Assembly (NCBI GenBank): GCA_045542415.1
Contig: JAZQKZ010000003.1
Coordinates: forward strand, 14,267-78,266
Length of the DNA: 64,000 nucleotides
Reading direction: 5' to 3'
Source of the DNA: UMGS1958 sp045542415
GTDB lineage: Bacteria > Bacillota > Clostridia > UBA1381
Shown: in pieces, positions 1-9,735 of the stretch
Layout of the letters: each line of letters begins with the position of its first letter
Position numbering within the stretch: position 1 is the first letter of the stretch
Notes under the pieces: generated by a model
What the model was told of the DNA's origin: nothing
Databases searched by the model: none
What the model saw: only the letters and a program-made list of their open reading frames with translations
Made by a program: the position numbers and the translations under genes

Positions 1-2
1 CA

Positions 3-314
3 AATATGGAGATGTGCATCGGAATGCGTCTGCACAGTCTTATATATGCGGCGGTATCTTCTATTCCGCTTATCGGACTTGTATATGATCCTAAGGTATC
101 AAGCTTTATGGAGCATACACATCAGACATTATTTGCAGGTGTAAGAGAGCTTGACGAAAAAATGCTGAAGTCTCTTGTGGATAAATGTATAGAAAAACGT
201 GATGAAATAGCGGAGGACTTAAAGGCAAATCAAAAGGAGCTTAAGGCTCAGGCGCTGCTTAATGCAGAGCTTGCGGTAGAGCTTTATGAAAAGGGGAGTG
301 TAAGCGTTGAGTAA
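3..314 (+). CDS. csaB: Polysaccharide pyruvyl transferase, C-terminal end (CsaB family), cut by window edge
   Basis: Only about the last 103 codons are present; the reading frame is open to the left edge. The sequence begins with a CIGMRLHSLIYAAV-type block followed by a YDPK motif. That is the conserved C-terminal signature of polysaccharide pyruvyl transferases, in particular the CsaB group, which adds pyruvate ketals to secondary cell-wall polymers so that SLH-domain proteins can bind. The tail is a charged helix. The stop overlaps the TTG start of murJ by 8 bases, so the two are translationally coupled. Family assignment is good; the CsaB subgroup is inferred from the cell-wall neighbours. 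Confidence 0.8.
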   Translation, partial: NMEMCIGMRLHSLIYAAVSSIPLIGLVYDPKVSSFMEHTHQTLFAGVRELDEKMLKSLVDKCIEKRDEIAEDLKANQKELKAQALLNAELAVELYEKGSVSVE

Positions 315-1857
315 GAATGCAGGTAAAAAGATGCTCTTAACCGCTGCATTTATGGCAATGGCAACACTGCTCTCAAAGGTTTTGGGACTTGTCCGTGATT
401 CCATGCTTACGGCTTATTTCGGTTCGGGCATGGAAAGTGATGCGTTTCTCACAGCATCAACCATTCCCACAATGCTTTTTGATGTTGTTATAGGAGGCGT
501 AATTTCAGCAACCTTTATCCCGGTTTTTAATGATATAGTCGCAAAGAAAAACCGTGATGAGGCGATGAAATTTGTAAATAAATTTATTACCCTCATACTA
601 ACTGTATCTGTGGTAATTGCTGTTGCGGGAATAATATTTGCATCACCGCTGGTTACACTGCAGGCACCGAACTATGACAGTGCAAAGCATGCACTGACGG
701 CAAATCTGACTGCAATAATGTTCCCGATGATAATATTTACGGGACTTGCATTTTCATGTGTTGGATTATTACAGTCATTTGGTGAGTACAATATTCCGTC
801 AATAATAAGCCTGATATCGAATATAGCGATAATTATTTACTATGTAATTTTCGGCAAAAAATTCGGTGTATATGGTCTTGCGGTTACAATGGTAGTTGCA
901 TGGAGTCTGCAGCTTATAATTCAGCTTCCGTATCTGAAAAGATTCGGTGTGAAATACAGACCGGATTTCAGATTTAAAGACAGCTCAATAAAGCAGGCAC
1001 TTATGCTTGCAGGACCGATGCTGATATCCACATGGGTACAGCCGCTGTATTCGCTTGTGAATCAACGACTGGCATCAAATATTGATTCAGCTGTGACATA
1101 TATTCAGCAGTCAAGCAGGCTGTATATAATAGTGACGGGAGTGTTCAGCTTTGTGGTTACAAATCTGATATTTCCAAAGCTTTCACAGGCGGTTGCAAAC
1201 AATAACAGAGAAGAAGCAAATTCGCTTATAGTAACATCAATGAAAGCGATTTTTCTTGTAATATTGCCGATTATGGGAATGTTTATGGTGCTTGCACAGC
1301 CGATAACCAACATAATATACGGCTATGGCAAGATGGACGCAGAAAGCGTGGATGCAATCAGCGGACTTCTTCAGTGCTACAGCATAGGTATGATTGCATT
1401 GGCGGTGAACGAGGTGCTTTCAAAAGCGTTTTTCTCGATGCAGGATTCAAAGCCGCCGATGCGTAATTCAATTATCAGTATGATAGTAAATATCATACTT
1501 GCGTATGTGCTGTATAACTTCATTTCAACTCCGGGACTTGCACTTGCAACAGTATGCGGCTCGGTGGTGAATGCACTTTTGAACTATATCTGTATGACAA
1601 GAAAATATCCGGGTATGTTCAAAAAGGCGGACGGAGTACAGATAATAAAGATAATAATAAACGCAGTAATTATGTATGTATTGCTTTATTTCTTGTATAA
1701 TACGGTAACGGGAATTGTTGACGAATCGACGGTTATCGGAAGTATAGCAGTAGCCGTAATAAGCGGCGGAGCATCTGTGTTGGTATATCTCGTGATGTGC
1801 TTTGTATTAAGGGTTGATGTGGTAACGGATGCAATAAACAGCTTAAAAAGGAGGTAA
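307..1857 (+). CDS. murJ: Lipid II flippase MurJ
   Basis: A 516-residue polytopic membrane protein of the MurJ/MviN family, which flips lipid-linked peptidoglycan precursor across the membrane. The N terminus carries the family pattern SKVLGLVRDSMLTAYFG, followed by the SDAF block near residues 45-48 and about 14 hydrophobic segments across the full length. The start is TTG at 307, served by an AGGGGAG site and overlapping the upstream csaB stop. The next gene starts 6 bases downstream of the stop, so it is part of the envelope operon. Because it sits beside an O-antigen-ligase-like protein and glycosyltransferases, it could instead flip a polymer precursor of those genes. Confidence 0.92.
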   Translation: MSKNAGKKMLLTAAFMAMATLLSKVLGLVRDSMLTAYFGSGMESDAFLTASTIPTMLFDVVIGGVISATFIPVFNDIVAKKNRDEAMKFVNKFITLILTVSVVIAVAGIIFASPLVTLQAPNYDSAKHALTANLTAIMFPMIIFTGLAFSCVGLLQSFGEYNIPSIISLISNIAIIIYYVIFGKKFGVYGLAVTMVVAWSLQLIIQLPYLKRFGVKYRPDFRFKDSSIKQALMLAGPMLISTWVQPLYSLVNQRLASNIDSAVTYIQQSSRLYIIVTGVFSFVVTNLIFPKLSQAVANNNREEANSLIVTSMKAIFLVILPIMGMFMVLAQPITNIIYGYGKMDAESVDAISGLLQCYSIGMIALAVNEVLSKAFFSMQDSKPPMRNSIISMIVNIILAYVLYNFISTPGLALATVCGSVVNALLNYICMTRKYPGMFKKADGVQIIKIIINAVIMYVLLYFLYNTVTGIVDESTVIGSIAVAVISGGASVLVYLVMCFVLRVDVVTDAINSLKRR

Positions 1858-1862
1858 AAGGC

Positions 1863-3761
1863 TTGAACAGTATGATAATAACCTCAGTAATTGATTTTTT
1901 TAAGAGCTTTGGTGAAAAGTTTACTCAGACAGGAATATTTGCACTGATTATGGCGGTCTATACCGCAATATCACGCTCGTGGAAGAACAGCATTATTATG
2001 ACGCTGTTCCGTAAAAATTCACGCGAGGGAATGGTTGAAAAAAGTCTTATATGGAAGATTTGTCGCTTTCCGTTTACAGTTGTTGAGTGGATTGGCAGAA
2101 TAGTGAAAAAGCCGCTTGCCAATGCGGTTGAAAACAGTGTTTTCTGTGCGTGGGGCAGGAGCTATATCCAGAACTTTATGGCGGTAAATTCACGCTTCTT
2201 TGGAATTATGCTCTTATGTGCGGCTCTGTCGGCATTTGCACTGAAGCTTTTGATTGACGGATATGTTATGAAATGGCTTCTGATAGCAGCAGCACTCGGA
2301 GCGGTATTTATGATTTTTAACTACAATTTTATGGCATTTTTAAATCCGTCATGGCTTGTGAAATTAATAAAATGCTGTGCCGGTTTCCGTGAGCTTAATT
2401 TTGAGTTTTTTGATGAAAATGAGACAAAGGGAAGAGCAAGGCTTGTGCTTGCGGGACTTATCGGTATTGTGACCGGAGCAGCGGTAATTCTTGTGTCACC
2501 GCTTACAGGAGCAGTAATTCCGTTTGCAGTATTCGGAATGCTTGCGGTGCTTTGGAAGCCGATAATCGGCGTATATGCGGCGGTTGTAATTGCTCCGATA
2601 GTTCCTACAATGCTTCTTGCAGGTGTATGTATCTGGACGGCAATGTCGCTTGTGATTTATTCATGGATAAATGACGGCTTTAAATGGAAGCTTGATGGCG
2701 TAGGCTTGGGAGTAATCCTGCTTTTGGCGGTGCTTTTTGTATCAAGTGCATTGTCATTTGCAATGCTCGGAAGTATTAAGGTATGGGCGATGTATCTTGT
2801 TCTCTCAGGCTTTTATATCGTGATTATAAATACGGTCGATACCAAAGAGGGATTGTACGGACTTTTAAGATTATTTGTAATTTCAGGTGCACTTGTGGCA
2901 CTTTACGGTATATGCCAGTATATCTTCGGATGGACAACGACCAATGCGTGGATTGATGAGGAGATGTTTGAGGAAGAAACCATGCGAGTGTATTCAACAC
3001 TCGGCAATCCGAATGTATTGGGTGAGTTCCTTTTGCTGGTACTTCCGGTATCGGCAGTGTTCATGCTAAAGGATGCATGGAAGCACAGCTCAAAGTATAT
3101 CTATGCCGGAATGTTTGCACTGCTTTTTGTATGTCTTATCCTTACACAGTCAAGAGGCTGCTGGATAGGCTTTATGCTTGCAGCGGTAATATTTGTGACG
3201 TTCTATGAGGGCAGATGGTGGAGCATATTGCCGATAGTAATATTGCTTTTACCGCTTGTGGTACCGGATACGATAGTTGACAGAATGATGTCGGTAGGTA
3301 ATATGGAGGACTCATCAACCTCATATCGTGTATATATCTGGATGGCGACACTCGGAATGTTAAAGACCTATTGGCTTGGCGGAATAGGTATGGGTGAGGC
3401 GGCATTCAATGAGGTATATCCGTTCTACTCATATAACGCAATAGTAGCACCGCATTCACATAATACATTCCTGCAGCTGACTGTTGAGGCAGGAGTGGGA
3501 GCTTTATTAGTATTTATAGTGATGCAGGTGGTATTTGCACAGAAGATGCAGTCGGTGTATAAGCTTAACGATAAAAAGAGCCTTGACAGCTCAATGGCTC
3601 TGGCGATAGGTGCAGGAGTTATAGGCTTCCTTGCACAGAGTATGTTTGACTATACATTCTACAACTACAGAGTTATGTGTATATTCTTCATGGTAATGGC
3701 TATGGGAATGGCATTAAAGTATGCAGTTGAGAAAAACGGAGGTGCGGCGGATGAAATATAA
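1863..3761 (+). CDS. O-antigen ligase/polymerase-like membrane protein
   Basis: 632 residues with an N-terminal cytoplasmic or amphipathic region of about 100 residues and then roughly 12 membrane segments. A SRGCWIGF segment near residue 430 and a periplasmic-type loop with HSHNTFLQLTVEAG near residue 530 are the hallmarks of the O-antigen ligase/Wzy family (PF04932), which join or polymerise lipid-linked glycans. The start is TTG at 1863 behind an AAGGAGG site. In a Gram-positive envelope operon it would act on a wall polysaccharide or teichuronic-type polymer; substrate unknown. Its end overlaps the next gene by 11 bases. Confidence 0.85.
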   Translation: MNSMIITSVIDFFKSFGEKFTQTGIFALIMAVYTAISRSWKNSIIMTLFRKNSREGMVEKSLIWKICRFPFTVVEWIGRIVKKPLANAVENSVFCAWGRSYIQNFMAVNSRFFGIMLLCAALSAFALKLLIDGYVMKWLLIAAALGAVFMIFNYNFMAFLNPSWLVKLIKCCAGFRELNFEFFDENETKGRARLVLAGLIGIVTGAAVILVSPLTGAVIPFAVFGMLAVLWKPIIGVYAAVVIAPIVPTMLLAGVCIWTAMSLVIYSWINDGFKWKLDGVGLGVILLLAVLFVSSALSFAMLGSIKVWAMYLVLSGFYIVIINTVDTKEGLYGLLRLFVISGALVALYGICQYIFGWTTTNAWIDEEMFEEETMRVYSTLGNPNVLGEFLLLVLPVSAVFMLKDAWKHSSKYIYAGMFALLFVCLILTQSRGCWIGFMLAAVIFVTFYEGRWWSILPIVILLLPLVVPDTIVDRMMSVGNMEDSSTSYRVYIWMATLGMLKTYWLGGIGMGEAAFNEVYPFYSYNAIVAPHSHNTFLQLTVEAGVGALLVFIVMQVVFAQKMQSVYKLNDKKSLDSSMALAIGAGVIGFLAQSMFDYTFYNYRVMCIFFMVMAMGMALKYAVEKNGGAADEI

Positions 3762-4866
3762 AATTATCGAGGTTTCATCGGACACCAATATAGGCGGTGC
3801 AGGAAAATGTCTGCTGACGTTACTTGAGAACTTTGATTATGAAAAGTTTGAAGTAAAGGCAGTACTTCCCCAAAACAGCCTTTTAAAGCCTTATATTGAT
3901 AAAATGGGTATAGAGGTTATTGAGGTTGACGGTATAGCGGACAAGTCGCTGGATGCGAAAGCGATAGGAAAATTAAAGAAGATATTCAAGGAAGAAAAGC
4001 CTGATCTGGTGCATACGCATGCGAGTATGTCGGCAAGAATTGCGGCACGCATGGCAGGTGCAAAGGTGGTATATACCCGTCACAGCGTATTCCCACCGTC
4101 AAAGAAAATATCACAGGGCATAGGTAAGGTCATAAACGGAGCTGTCAACAATTACCTTGCAGACGGAATAATTGCGGTTGCTGAGGCAGCAAAGGATAAT
4201 CTGACAGATACCGGAGTGGATGAAAAGAAAATCCGTGTTATTTTAAACGGTGTTGACGGACTTGATAAGAAGACAGAGTCTGAAAAGGCGGCAATCAGAG
4301 AAAGATTTGGCGTAAAAAACGGCGAAAAAGTAATTTCAATCGTTGCACGTTTAGAGGATATTAAGGGTCATGAATACTTTATTGAGGCGGCAAAAACACT
4401 TTTGGACAAGGGTATAAACGCAAGATTTTTTATTGCCGGAACGGGTTCGTATGAAGCTACACTGAAAAAGAAAGTACAGGAATTGGGCGTTGGCGATAAG
4501 GTGATTTTTACAGGCTTTATTTCAGATGTTGATGCACTTATGAGTATAACCGATATTCAGGCGAATGCATCCTACGGAACAGAGGCGACAAGTCTTTCGT
4601 TGCTTGAGGGAATGAGCATAGGTATTCCGGCTGTGGTATCGGATTTCGGAGGAAATCCGGGCGTGATAAAGGACGGCGTGAACGGGTTCGTAGTAAAAAA
4701 ACAGGACTCGCAGGCTCTGGCGTGCGGTTTGGGAAAGCTGCTTTGTGACGAGGTTCTTTATGAAAAAATGAGCAAGGGTGCGGTAGAAATTTTTAATCAA
4801 ACCTTTACGGCACAGGCAATGACAAGAAATACCGAAAATTATTATAAAGAGGTTTTGGGAGGTTAA
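3751..4866 (+). CDS. Glycosyltransferase family 4 (group 1)
   Basis: 371 residues counted from ATG 3751, which has GGAGGT at 3738-3743 with a 7-base gap. An ATG 30 bases earlier in the same frame lacks such a site. The GT-B fold is visible. The N-terminal half carries the GGAGKCLLTLLENF sugar-transferase block and VHTHASMSARIAA. The C-terminal half holds NGVD, a VARLEDIKGHEYFIEA nucleotide-sugar block and an EATSLSLLEGMSIGIP segment that supplies the E-x7-E pair binding the donor. It probably adds a sugar in assembly of the envelope polysaccharide made by the flanking genes. Confidence 0.9.
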   Translation: MKYKIIEVSSDTNIGGAGKCLLTLLENFDYEKFEVKAVLPQNSLLKPYIDKMGIEVIEVDGIADKSLDAKAIGKLKKIFKEEKPDLVHTHASMSARIAARMAGAKVVYTRHSVFPPSKKISQGIGKVINGAVNNYLADGIIAVAEAAKDNLTDTGVDEKKIRVILNGVDGLDKKTESEKAAIRERFGVKNGEKVISIVARLEDIKGHEYFIEAAKTLLDKGINARFFIAGTGSYEATLKKKVQELGVGDKVIFTGFISDVDALMSITDIQANASYGTEATSLSLLEGMSIGIPAVVSDFGGNPGVIKDGVNGFVVKKQDSQALACGLGKLLCDEVLYEKMSKGAVEIFNQTFTAQAMTRNTENYYKEVLGG

Positions 4867-4870
4867 TCAG

Positions 4871-5332
4871 ATGAAATCAAAGAAATGGACATTGATAGAT
4901 ACGTTTATAGTGCTTATCGCAGTGATTGCTGTGGCGGCAGGGATTGTAATGCTCAAGCCGTCAATGGGTACGGATACGGAGAATAAGACTGTAGAGTTTA
5001 CGGTACTTATCCAGAATAAGGAGCAGGAGCTTGCAGATGCGATTACTCCCGGAGCAAAGGCTACTTTGAGTCTTACTGAAAAGGACGGAGGAATTGTCAA
5101 GGATGTAAGAAGTGAGACCGCTACACAGATGACCTACAACTCAATCGACGGAACATATACCAATACAGAGGCAGAGGGTAAGGTTGATATCTATGTAACG
5201 GTGGAAGCAGATTGTACAATTACAGATAAGGCTATAAAAACCGGCGGCACAGCAATTAAGGTTGGTGCAGAGATCCCGGTAAGAGGCAAGGGCTTTGCTA
5301 CAAGCGGATTTGTAATTGATATTGTGGATTAA
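4871..5332 (+). CDS. DUF4330 single-pass membrane protein (first copy)
   Basis: 153 residues. A short cytoplasmic start with KWTLIDTFIVLIAVIAVAAG is followed by one membrane helix (about residues 9-28) and an extracellular beta-rich domain. The I-D-x-F/x-I-V-L pattern just before the helix and the overall size match DUF4330. Members sit in Firmicute polysaccharide operons and have no proven function. It lies 4 bases after the glycosyltransferase stop, so it is co-transcribed. A second DUF4330 gene follows directly; the two may form a complex. Confidence 0.72.
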   Translation: MKSKKWTLIDTFIVLIAVIAVAAGIVMLKPSMGTDTENKTVEFTVLIQNKEQELADAITPGAKATLSLTEKDGGIVKDVRSETATQMTYNSIDGTYTNTEAEGKVDIYVTVEADCTITDKAIKTGGTAIKVGAEIPVRGKGFATSGFVIDIVD

Positions 5333-5347
5333 GGAGGTGCTTTTAAG

Positions 5348-5836
5348 ATGGATAAAAACGGAAAAATCTTTGGTAAAATCAGCATAATAGACGTATTTGC
5401 AATTATACTTGTTTTAGCGGTTGTTATCGGAATCGGAGTGAGATACGGTGCAAAGGCAACTATGGCAGTTCAGTCATCAGAGCAGTTTGAATGTGTTGTC
5501 GAGGTTGCGAATGTGCGTGAGTTTACGGTAAAAGCACTTGAAAAAGGCGGTATAATTACCGACAAGAAAAGTGAAATCGAGCTTGGTGAAATTATAAGTG
5601 TTGAAACACAGCAGGCAGACTTCCAGTCAACTACTGCTGACGGAAGAATTATAACAACAATGCTTCCGGAGCGTTACAATTGTATTGTAAAAATCAAGGC
5701 AAACGGTAAGGTATCGGACGATGCATATATTATGGATGACAGCAATGAGCTTTCGGTAGGAAGAACAATAGAACTGTATTCAAAGTATGTAAAGACCAGC
5801 GGTGAAATAAAGAGTGTAAAGATGCTTGAAAAATAA
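5348..5836 (+). CDS. DUF4330 single-pass membrane protein (second copy)
   Basis: 162 residues with the same plan as the previous gene: a GKISIIDVFAIILVLAVVIG segment, one membrane helix around residues 11-30, then an outer domain of about 130 residues. An AAGGAGGTG site precedes ATG 5348. It is the last gene of the envelope operon; a strong intrinsic terminator begins 5 bases after its stop. The outer domains of the two copies have clearly diverged, so this is an old duplication rather than a recent copy. Function is not known. Confidence 0.72.
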   Translation: MDKNGKIFGKISIIDVFAIILVLAVVIGIGVRYGAKATMAVQSSEQFECVVEVANVREFTVKALEKGGIITDKKSEIELGEIISVETQQADFQSTTADGRIITTMLPERYNCIVKIKANGKVSDDAYIMDDSNELSVGRTIELYSKYVKTSGEIKSVKMLEK

Positions 5837-5840
5837 AGTG

Positions 5841-5874
5841 AAATCCGGAATGTGCATACGTTCCGGATTTTTTT
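5841..5874 (+). terminator. Intrinsic terminator of the envelope polysaccharide operon
   Basis: The arms AAATCCGGAA (5841-5850) and TTCCGGATTT (5861-5870) pair perfectly around a 10-base loop and run into a T-tract to 5874. It closes the csaB-to-DUF4330 operon. Confidence 0.92.
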
Positions 5875-5917
5875 GCATTATAAGTGTAAAAATATTGTGA
5901 ATACTTGGTGTTAAATA

Positions 5918-5946
5918 TTGACAATAAAAAGTCAAAATGATATAAT
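5918..5946 (+). promoter_or_regulatory. Sigma-A-type promoter for the first PL11 lyase
   Basis: TTGACA at 5918-5923, a 17-base spacer, and TATAAT at 5941-5946 preceded by TGA (extended -10). All 12 hexamer positions match consensus. The leader to ATG 5984 is only about 30 bases, with a GGGAG site. Confidence 0.9.
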
Positions 5947-5983
5947 TAATTTATCTATTATATAAACGAAGGGAGAAAAAAAC

Positions 5984-8900
5984 ATGAAAAAGCTTATAAG
6001 CATTATTTCAGCAGCTGCGATGTTGGGTACAATGTGCATTGCACCGGTACAGGCGGAGGCTGAAAAAACAACGCTTTATTACGGCGGAGCATCTGTGGAT
6101 GTAATAGAGGATCCTACGGATTCGGGCAAGGGAAATGTTTTCTATGTAAACGGTTATGAGACCTCAAGAGGCTATGACGTTGAAAAGGGAAATAACCCGT
6201 ATATTGAAATTTCGAATGAGTACCTTTATGATTTTGCGGACGGAAAATACACATTGAAGGAGGATTTCAGCATTTCATTTGATATGTATCTGAAATCATA
6301 TGGCTTCCGTTACTGCTTCTATACAGGCTCTGATGGTTATCAGGGAAGCTCGGTAAACGGTACATACGGAATGTATCTTATTCCGGATACCGGCTCGGGT
6401 AACTATATCGAGGGTCTTATTATTGACGAGTGGATGATGAAGACATATCCGACGGAGTATGCTCCTTTGAAGCAGGCTTGGCATAATGTTGAGATTACAA
6501 GAGAGGGAACAACCTACACAGTATATCTTGACGGAGAGAAGTGGATTGAGGCTTTGGATTCGCCGTATGATTATGAATCGGAAAGAGTTCCGAACATAAG
6601 AATCGGTTACACACCGTATTCAGCAGACGGCGGTGCTAATGCATACTTTGATAACATCACAATAAAGAACGGTGATAAAGAGGTATATAGCGACAGTGCC
6701 GACGGTGAATATAATATAGTTGAGGGTAGCAAGAGTGCGGCTCCGGAAGCAAGAGAAATTATTGTAAACGAAATTTCAGACGGCACTGAAAATCAGGCAC
6801 TTATCGATGCAAGCTATAACAATGCTCCGAGAAGAATGGACTATCTTGATCGCGGTCTTGTTGCAGTAAATGCAGGTGATTACGGCTTCATTTCATGGAG
6901 ATGGCTTGGTACTGAAAGTGCAGCAACAATGTATAATCTCTACAAGAATGGTGAGATGATTGCAGAGTCACTTAATTCAACAAACTATGTTGATTACACA
7001 GCAAAGTCAGGAGATGTTTATACAGTTGCAGCGGTTATTGACGGTGCAGAGGGCGAGAAGTGCGCTGAGGTTGCATATAACGAAAATTCATACTATGAGA
7101 TTGCACTTGATGTACCGCAGGGCGGAACAGTTACTTTGTCGGACGGCAAAGAAGAAGCATTTACATACAGTGCAAACGATGCTGCAATAGGCGATGTTGA
7201 TGGTGACGGTGTGTATGAGATAATCTTAAAGTGGGAGCCGTCAAACAACCGTGACTCAAGCCACAAAGGTGCAACAGGCAATACCTTGATTGATGCGTAC
7301 AAGCTTGACGGCACAAAGCTCTGGAGAATTGATTTGGGTGTAAATGTCCGTTCAGGTCCGCATGACACACAGTTTGTTGTGGGCGACTTCAATCTTGACG
7401 GCAAAGCAGAGGTTGCAATGCGTACAGCAGACGGCACAATTGCAGGCGACGGCACAGTAATCGGTGACGGCGAAAAGGACTGGAGAGATGCGAACGGCAA
7501 GAATCTCCAGGGTCCGTTATTTATGACAGTATTTAATGGCGAGACAGGTGAAATAATTGACTCGGTTGACTATGCTCCGGCATCGCAGGGCGAGTACGAC
7601 GGTAAGGCATGGGATATAGCATCATGGGGCGATGACTGGGGTAACCGTTCAGAGCGTTTCCTTGCGGGCGTAGGTTATTTCGACGGCGAAAGACCGTCAA
7701 TGTTGTTCTGCCGAGGCTATTATGACAGAACTGCACTTTGTGCATGGATTTTAAATGACGAAAACAAGCTTGAGCAGCAGTGGATCTATGATACATATAT
7801 GTACGACAACGAAACAAGTAAGCCGTACAGAGGTCAGGGTAACCACTCATTGGCAATTGCAGATGTTGACTATGACGGCAAGGATGAAGTGATTTACGGT
7901 GCGATGAATCTTGACAATGACGGAACTCCGATGTACTCGTTAAGATACGGTCACGGTGATGCTCAGCATGTAACAGACCTTGTTCCGTCACGTCCGGGAC
8001 TTGAAGTGTTCTCTGTATATGAGGGCGGAAGTCAGGGCTTTAGTATGCGTGATGCAAGAACAGGCGAGGTTTTATGGACAATCAAGCGTGGCTCGACAGA
8101 CGTAGGTCGTGGTGCATCAGCTGACGTTGACCCGTACTACGAGGGTGCAGAGAGCTGGTCATCAGACGAAAAACTTGTAGCAGCTGACGGAACTCTTATA
8201 ACAGCACAGTACAGTGCTCCGGCAAACTTCCTTGTTTACTGGGACGGTGATTTAGGCCGTGAGGTGCAGGACAGCGTAAATATCTATAAGTGGAATCACT
8301 TCACAAATAAGGTTGAAACAATCTTTACAGCAGAGGGCTGTCATTCAAATAATGCGGCAAAGTCAAACCCGACATTGACAGCGGATATCTTGGGTGACTG
8401 GAGAGAGGAAGTGATTTATCCGACAGAGGATAACAGCGCGTTAAGAATTTTCACAACAACAATTCCGACAGCATATAAGATTCCGACACTTATGCATGAT
8501 GCACGCTATAATGCACAGGTTGCAACACAGAATATCTGCTACAACCAGCCTACACATGTTGGTTATAATTTAAGCTACACAACAGCATCAGTCCCGGTGC
8601 CGAACATTTCGGTAAACGGTGCCACAAATCCGGACTTATCAAAGAAAGCATGGAGCATTGACGAGCTTTACACAGGTGATAAGGTTGAGATGGTAATCGA
8701 CACGAATAAGGCGTTCGTAAACGGTGCTACAAAGCTTATCGACTCTATGAATGCTGACGTTGTTCCGTTTATCAGAAGCGACCGCACAATGGTGCCGATA
8801 AGATTTATTTCAGAGGCATTCGGTGCACATGTTGAATGGAATGCTGACACAAGAGAGGTTACGGTTATCAACCCGACAACAGAAATTAAGCTCACAATTG

Positions 8901-9574
8901 ATGCGGCAGACTACACTGTAAACGGCGAGACAAAGACAATGGATGCTCCGGCGTTTATCGAGAACGACAGAACCTATATACCGCTTCGTGCAGTGGCAGA
9001 GGGTCTTGGATATAATGTATATTGGAATGATGGTGCGATTGTGATTTCGGATAAGGAAGCTAATCTTGATGACGCATACCGCAGCACACTTTATGCAGAT
9101 ATTGAGTCGGCAAAGACTCCTGCAGTTGCAGTTGTAGGCAGTGTGGCGAAGGGCGAGAAGTTTGTCCCGGCACAGGGAACATTACTCAGTGCAAAGGCTA
9201 CATTTGACGGAGTTGAAAAGGCAACAGACTGTGATTTTGATACATATGTTGAGGCAACGGGAAGACAGATTATCCAGCTTGAGCTTGAATATCCGACAGC
9301 TGTAAGTGCGGTATCGGTTGCATTTGCAGACGGACAGAGCCACGATTTCAGAGTGTTCGCTAAGTGGAGCCTGGATCGCTATGATGAGGATCTTGAAAAT
9401 ATGGATGGCTGGGCAAAGGCGATCTATACAAAGCGTTTCGGTACATCGAATGATGCAGAATTATACATATTCCCGGTACCGAAGTACGGACAGTATATAA
9501 AGATTATCGTTGATCCGACAAATACAGGTGACACAGCGCAGATTACAGAGGTTGCGGCTGTACTTGTTAAATAA
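5984..9574 (+). CDS. Secreted rhamnogalacturonan lyase, PL11, with LamG-like, stalk and discoidin-like domains
   Basis: 1196 residues. A signal peptide occupies residues 1-24 (MKKLISIISAAAML..., cut near VQA-EA). Residues about 30-245 look like a concanavalin/LamG-type sandwich. Residues about 280-865 are the PL11 beta-propeller, starting RRMDYLDRGLVAV, with calcium-binding loops DVDGDGVYEI, DFNLDGKAEV and DVDYDGKDEV. Residues about 905-1020 carry two halves of a copper-amine-oxidase N-terminal-like stalk domain (VPIRFISEAFGAHVEW, YIPLRAVAEGLGYNVYW). The last 170 residues resemble an F5/8-type discoidin fold. PL11 enzymes cleave the rhamnose-galacturonic acid backbone of rhamnogalacturonan I. 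The gene is monocistronic between its own promoter and terminator. The stalk domain suggests cell-surface display, which is inference. Confidence 0.92.
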   Translation: MKKLISIISAAAMLGTMCIAPVQAEAEKTTLYYGGASVDVIEDPTDSGKGNVFYVNGYETSRGYDVEKGNNPYIEISNEYLYDFADGKYTLKEDFSISFDMYLKSYGFRYCFYTGSDGYQGSSVNGTYGMYLIPDTGSGNYIEGLIIDEWMMKTYPTEYAPLKQAWHNVEITREGTTYTVYLDGEKWIEALDSPYDYESERVPNIRIGYTPYSADGGANAYFDNITIKNGDKEVYSDSADGEYNIVEGSKSAAPEAREIIVNEISDGTENQALIDASYNNAPRRMDYLDRGLVAVNAGDYGFISWRWLGTESAATMYNLYKNGEMIAESLNSTNYVDYTAKSGDVYTVAAVIDGAEGEKCAEVAYNENSYYEIALDVPQGGTVTLSDGKEEAFTYSANDAAIGDVDGDGVYEIILKWEPSNNRDSSHKGATGNTLIDAYKLDGTKLWRIDLGVNVRSGPHDTQFVVGDFNLDGKAEVAMRTADGTIAGDGTVIGDGEKDWRDANGKNLQGPLFMTVFNGETGEIIDSVDYAPASQGEYDGKAWDIASWGDDWGNRSERFLAGVGYFDGERPSMLFCRGYYDRTALCAWILNDENKLEQQWIYDTYMYDNETSKPYRGQGNHSLAIADVDYDGKDEVIYGAMNLDNDGTPMYSLRYGHGDAQHVTDLVPSRPGLEVFSVYEGGSQGFSMRDARTGEVLWTIKRGSTDVGRGASADVDPYYEGAESWSSDEKLVAADGTLITAQYSAPANFLVYWDGDLGREVQDSVNIYKWNHFTNKVETIFTAEGCHSNNAAKSNPTLTADILGDWREEVIYPTEDNSALRIFTTTIPTAYKIPTLMHDARYNAQVATQNICYNQPTHVGYNLSYTTASVPVPNISVNGATNPDLSKKAWSIDELYTGDKVEMVIDTNKAFVNGATKLIDSMNADVVPFIRSDRTMVPIRFISEAFGAHVEWNADTREVTVINPTTEIKLTIDAADYTVNGETKTMDAPAFIENDRTYIPLRAVAEGLGYNVYWNDGAIVISDKEANLDDAYRSTLYADIESAKTPAVAVVGSVAKGEKFVPAQGTLLSAKATFDGVEKATDCDFDTYVEATGRQIIQLELEYPTAVSAVSVAFADGQSHDFRVFAKWSLDRYDEDLENMDGWAKAIYTKRFGTSNDAELYIFPVPKYGQYIKIIVDPTNTGDTAQITEVAAVLVK

Positions 9575-9577
9575 CCA

Positions 9578-9606
9578 TAAAAAAGAGACTTCGGTCTCTT
9601 TTTTTG
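9578..9606 (+). terminator. Intrinsic terminator with UUCG tetraloop after PL11
   Basis: AAAAAAGAGAC, loop TTCG, GTCTCTTTTTTT. The A-tract/U-tract symmetry could let it work in both directions. Confidence 0.93.
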
Positions 9607-9631
9607 GTGCATAAATTCAAGGGCAGTCCTA

Positions 9632-9660
9632 TTGACTTTTTAGTGGATTTATGCTATAAT
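9632..9660 (+). promoter_or_regulatory. Promoter of the yicC-thiI housekeeping operon
   Basis: TTGACT at 9632-9637, a 17-base spacer, TATAAT at 9655-9660 preceded by TGC (extended -10). It lies about 75 bases before the yicC start. Confidence 0.88.
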
Positions 9661-9735
9661 TATACAGATACTGGATAGGTGTAACTAAAATCAGAAAAGT
9701 CGCAGTATCACTACAAAAAAAGAGGAGTGATAATC

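Noticed and set aside
3721..3750. Earlier ATG for the GT4 glycosyltransferase
   Set aside because: ATG 3751 has a GGAGGT site at the right distance; ATG 3721 has none and lies deep in the upstream gene.
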